Source of the DNA: an uncultured Christensenellaceae bacterium
Lineage (GTDB): Bacteria; Bacillota; Clostridia; Christensenellales; UBA3700
Direction: 5' to 3'
Length of the DNA: 6,218 bases
Assembly: GCA_902373595.1 (NCBI GenBank)
Contig: CABKMX010000069.1
Span: 1-6,218, forward strand
Made by a program: the position numbers and the translations under genes
Part shown: positions 4,870 to 6,218 of the stretch, in pieces
Layout: every line of letters starts with the position of its first letter
Position numbering within the stretch: position 1 is the stretch's first letter
The notes under the pieces: generated by a model
The model's database searches: none
Seen by the model: the letters and a program-made list of their open reading frames with translations, nothing else
What the model was told of the DNA's origin: nothing

Positions 4870-6117
4870 ATAAGACGCGATATATATTTGGAACGTCTGA
4901 AAGACAGGATGCACAACGGTTCGATCAAGGTGATCACCGGCATACGCAGGTGCGGCAAATCGGTGTTGCTGTTCGACATTTTCGGCGGATATTTAAGAGA
5001 GCAAGGTGTGCCAAACGATTGCATCTTGTGCTACAAATTGGACAATATCAAAAGCCGAAAGTGGCGTGACGCCGAGGTGTTGTATGATGACATCGTTGCG
5101 AAGTCCGAGGGGAAGGAGCGGTGTTATGTCTTTTTGGATGAAGTCCAGGAGGTAGAGGACTTTTCCGAATTGATGAACAGCTTGTCGCAATTGAGAAATT
5201 TGGATGTGTATGTCACGGGCAGCAATTCTCGATTTTTGTCCACCGACATTTTGACGGAGTTCCGGGGAAGGGGTGACGAAGTGCGTGTATATCCGTTGAC
5301 ATTTGCCGAATTTTATGGCGCAAAGGGGGGAGATCGCGACAAGGCTTGGGACGAATATCACCGTTTTGGGGGCATGCCGGCGCTTTTTGAGAGGCAAAAA
5401 GCCGAGCAAAAGGCAGAATATCTCAAGGCTTTGGTGTCAAAGGTGTATCTTGCCGATATCGTGGCGCGCAATCGCATCCAATATCCGGACGAGATGGACG
5501 CGATATTCGATTTAGTGTGTTCTGCGGTCGGATCGCTCACCAACCCAAAGAGGATCGCAAATGCATTGGCGTCGGTCAAGGGCAGCAATTTGTCCGTAAA
5601 CACCGTGCGGAGATATTTGGATCAAATGTGCGACGCATTTTTGTTCGAGACCGCAAAGAGATACGACGTCAAGGGCAGGCGCTATTTTGACACTCCTCAA
5701 AAATATTATGCGGCAGATGTCGGGTTGAGGAATGCGCGGCTCAATTTTAGGCAAATAGAGGAAAATCACATCATGGAGAATGTGATTTTCAACGAGTTGC
5801 GCGTGCGCGGTTTTTCGGTTGATGTAGGGATCGTCGATGTCACCGAGACCGAGGGCGATGTGCGGAAGGCGAAACAACTTGAGGTCGACTTTATAGCGAC
5901 AAAAGGCGCGGAAAAATTTTATATTCAATCCGCTTACGAAATGGCAACGCAAGACAAGTTGAAACAAGAAAAGCGCTCACTTGTCAAAATAGACGATTCG
6001 TTCCGCAAAATAATAGTCGTCAAGGACAATATAAGTGCGAGGATAGACGACGACGGAATAGTGACGGTGGGGCTTTTGGACTTTTTGCTGAAAGACCTCA
6101 ACTTTGATTTTATGTAA
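4867..6117 (+). CDS. AAA ATPase of the DUF4143 family
   Basis: The product has 416 residues, the usual size for this family. Residues 18-180 are a P-loop AAA domain: Walker A GIRRCGKS at 25-32 (the G-x-R-R-x-G-K-S form typical of the family), Walker B YVFLDEVQ at 87-94 with Asp91 and Glu92, and a sensor-like VTGSNSRFLS at 116-125. Residues about 195-360 are the DUF4143 part: YLADIVARN, the NTVRRYLDQMCDAFLF winged-helix-like segment, YYAADVGLRNA, then ENVIFNELRVRG, LEVDFI and FYIQSA, whose Glu309, Asp341 and Gln354 resemble a PD-(D/E)XK nuclease-type core. These proteins are cytoplasmic, widespread, often multicopy and patchily spread; their function is not settled. No neighbour suggests a toxin-antitoxin or defence partner. 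Codon use is richer in A/T-ending codons such as TTT, TTG and AAT than in the genes to its left, which hints at separate origin. It has its own promoter, flanking palindromes and terminator. Confidence 0.92.
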   Translation: MIRRDIYLERLKDRMHNGSIKVITGIRRCGKSVLLFDIFGGYLREQGVPNDCILCYKLDNIKSRKWRDAEVLYDDIVAKSEGKERCYVFLDEVQEVEDFSELMNSLSQLRNLDVYVTGSNSRFLSTDILTEFRGRGDEVRVYPLTFAEFYGAKGGDRDKAWDEYHRFGGMPALFERQKAEQKAEYLKALVSKVYLADIVARNRIQYPDEMDAIFDLVCSAVGSLTNPKRIANALASVKGSNLSVNTVRRYLDQMCDAFLFETAKRYDVKGRRYFDTPQKYYAADVGLRNARLNFRQIEENHIMENVIFNELRVRGFSVDVGIVDVTETEGDVRKAKQLEVDFIATKGAEKFYIQSAYEMATQDKLKQEKRSLVKIDDSFRKIIVVKDNISARIDDDGIVTVGLLDFLLKDLNFDFM

Positions 6118-6121
6118 ACAA

Positions 6122-6155
6122 AAAGCGCAAGCATTTCGCTTGCGCTTTGTTTTTT
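6122..6155. terminator. Bidirectional Rho-independent terminator
   Basis: An 11-bp perfect stem, AAAGCGCAAGC (6122-6132) with GCTTGCGCTTT (6138-6148), closes a 5-base loop. On the + strand T6 follows at 6150-6155. On the - strand the A residues at 6120-6124 supply a T run, so it can serve both the ATPase gene and the convergent gene at the right edge. Confidence 0.9.
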
Positions 6156-6167
6156 GCGTGTTGTCGA

Positions 6168-6218
6168 TCACGCGTTGGCGCTGTTGGACTTTTTGAGCTC
6201 TTCCAAGATCTCGCGCAA
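6168..6218 (-). CDS. C-terminal end of a convergent gene (5' part outside window)
   Basis: On the - strand, reading from base 6218, the frame gives LREILEELKKSNSANA followed by TGA (6168-6170). The fragment has the look of a charged amphipathic C-terminal helix, and it ends 13 bases before the shared bidirectional terminator, as expected for a real convergent gene. Sixteen residues are too few to name the protein. A C-terminal helical bundle such as that of a large-conductance mechanosensitive channel is one possibility among many. Confidence 0.55.
   Translation of the reverse strand: MREILEELKKSNSANA

Overview
This 6.2-kb window looks like chromosome from a GC-rich, low-complexity-genome bacterium, most likely a Clostridia-type member of the Bacillota (Firmicutes), perhaps from a gut community. 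The hints are strong GGAG-type ribosome sites, near-consensus TTGACA/TATAAT-like promoters with 17-base spacers, compact GC-stem/T-run terminators, and the protein types themselves. The taxonomic call is an inference; no rRNA or marker gene is present.

Layout, left to right, all on the + strand except the last fragment. (1) The C-terminal four fifths of a D-2-hydroxyacid dehydrogenase of the glycerate dehydrogenase/hydroxypyruvate reductase type (2-781). (2) A NYN-domain (PIN-like RNase fold) protein with a lysine-rich linker and an OST-HTH/LOTUS-like C-terminal domain (789-1514). Its ribosome site overlaps the stop codon of the dehydrogenase, so the two form one transcription and translation unit, closed by a hairpin terminator at 1557-1591. 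(3) A family 2 glycosyltransferase fused to TPR-like helices (1626-2699), closed by a perfect-stem terminator at 2722-2745. (4) A strong promoter (2757-2785) driving a sialidase (2815-4455) that carries about six predicted membrane helices at its N terminus, closed by a terminator at 4488-4521. (5) An AT-rich gap of about 350 bases holding two near-identical 38-base palindromes, one on each side of a clear promoter. (6) An AAA ATPase of the DUF4143 family (4867-6117), closed by a terminator at 6122-6155. (7) The last 16 codons of a convergent gene on the - strand (6168-6218), which shares that terminator.

The first four genes share GC-rich codon use and look like ordinary host genes: small-molecule redox metabolism, an RNA-related protein, a sugar transferase and a sialic-acid-type hydrolase. 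They are not an obvious single pathway. The ATPase gene and its control region are visibly more AT-rich and may be a separately acquired module.

The two most interesting items are the paired palindromes around the ATPase promoter, which look like a self-contained control element, and the sialidase whose predicted membrane topology would put the enzyme on the cytoplasmic side. No CRISPR array, tRNA, rRNA, transposase or phage gene was seen.
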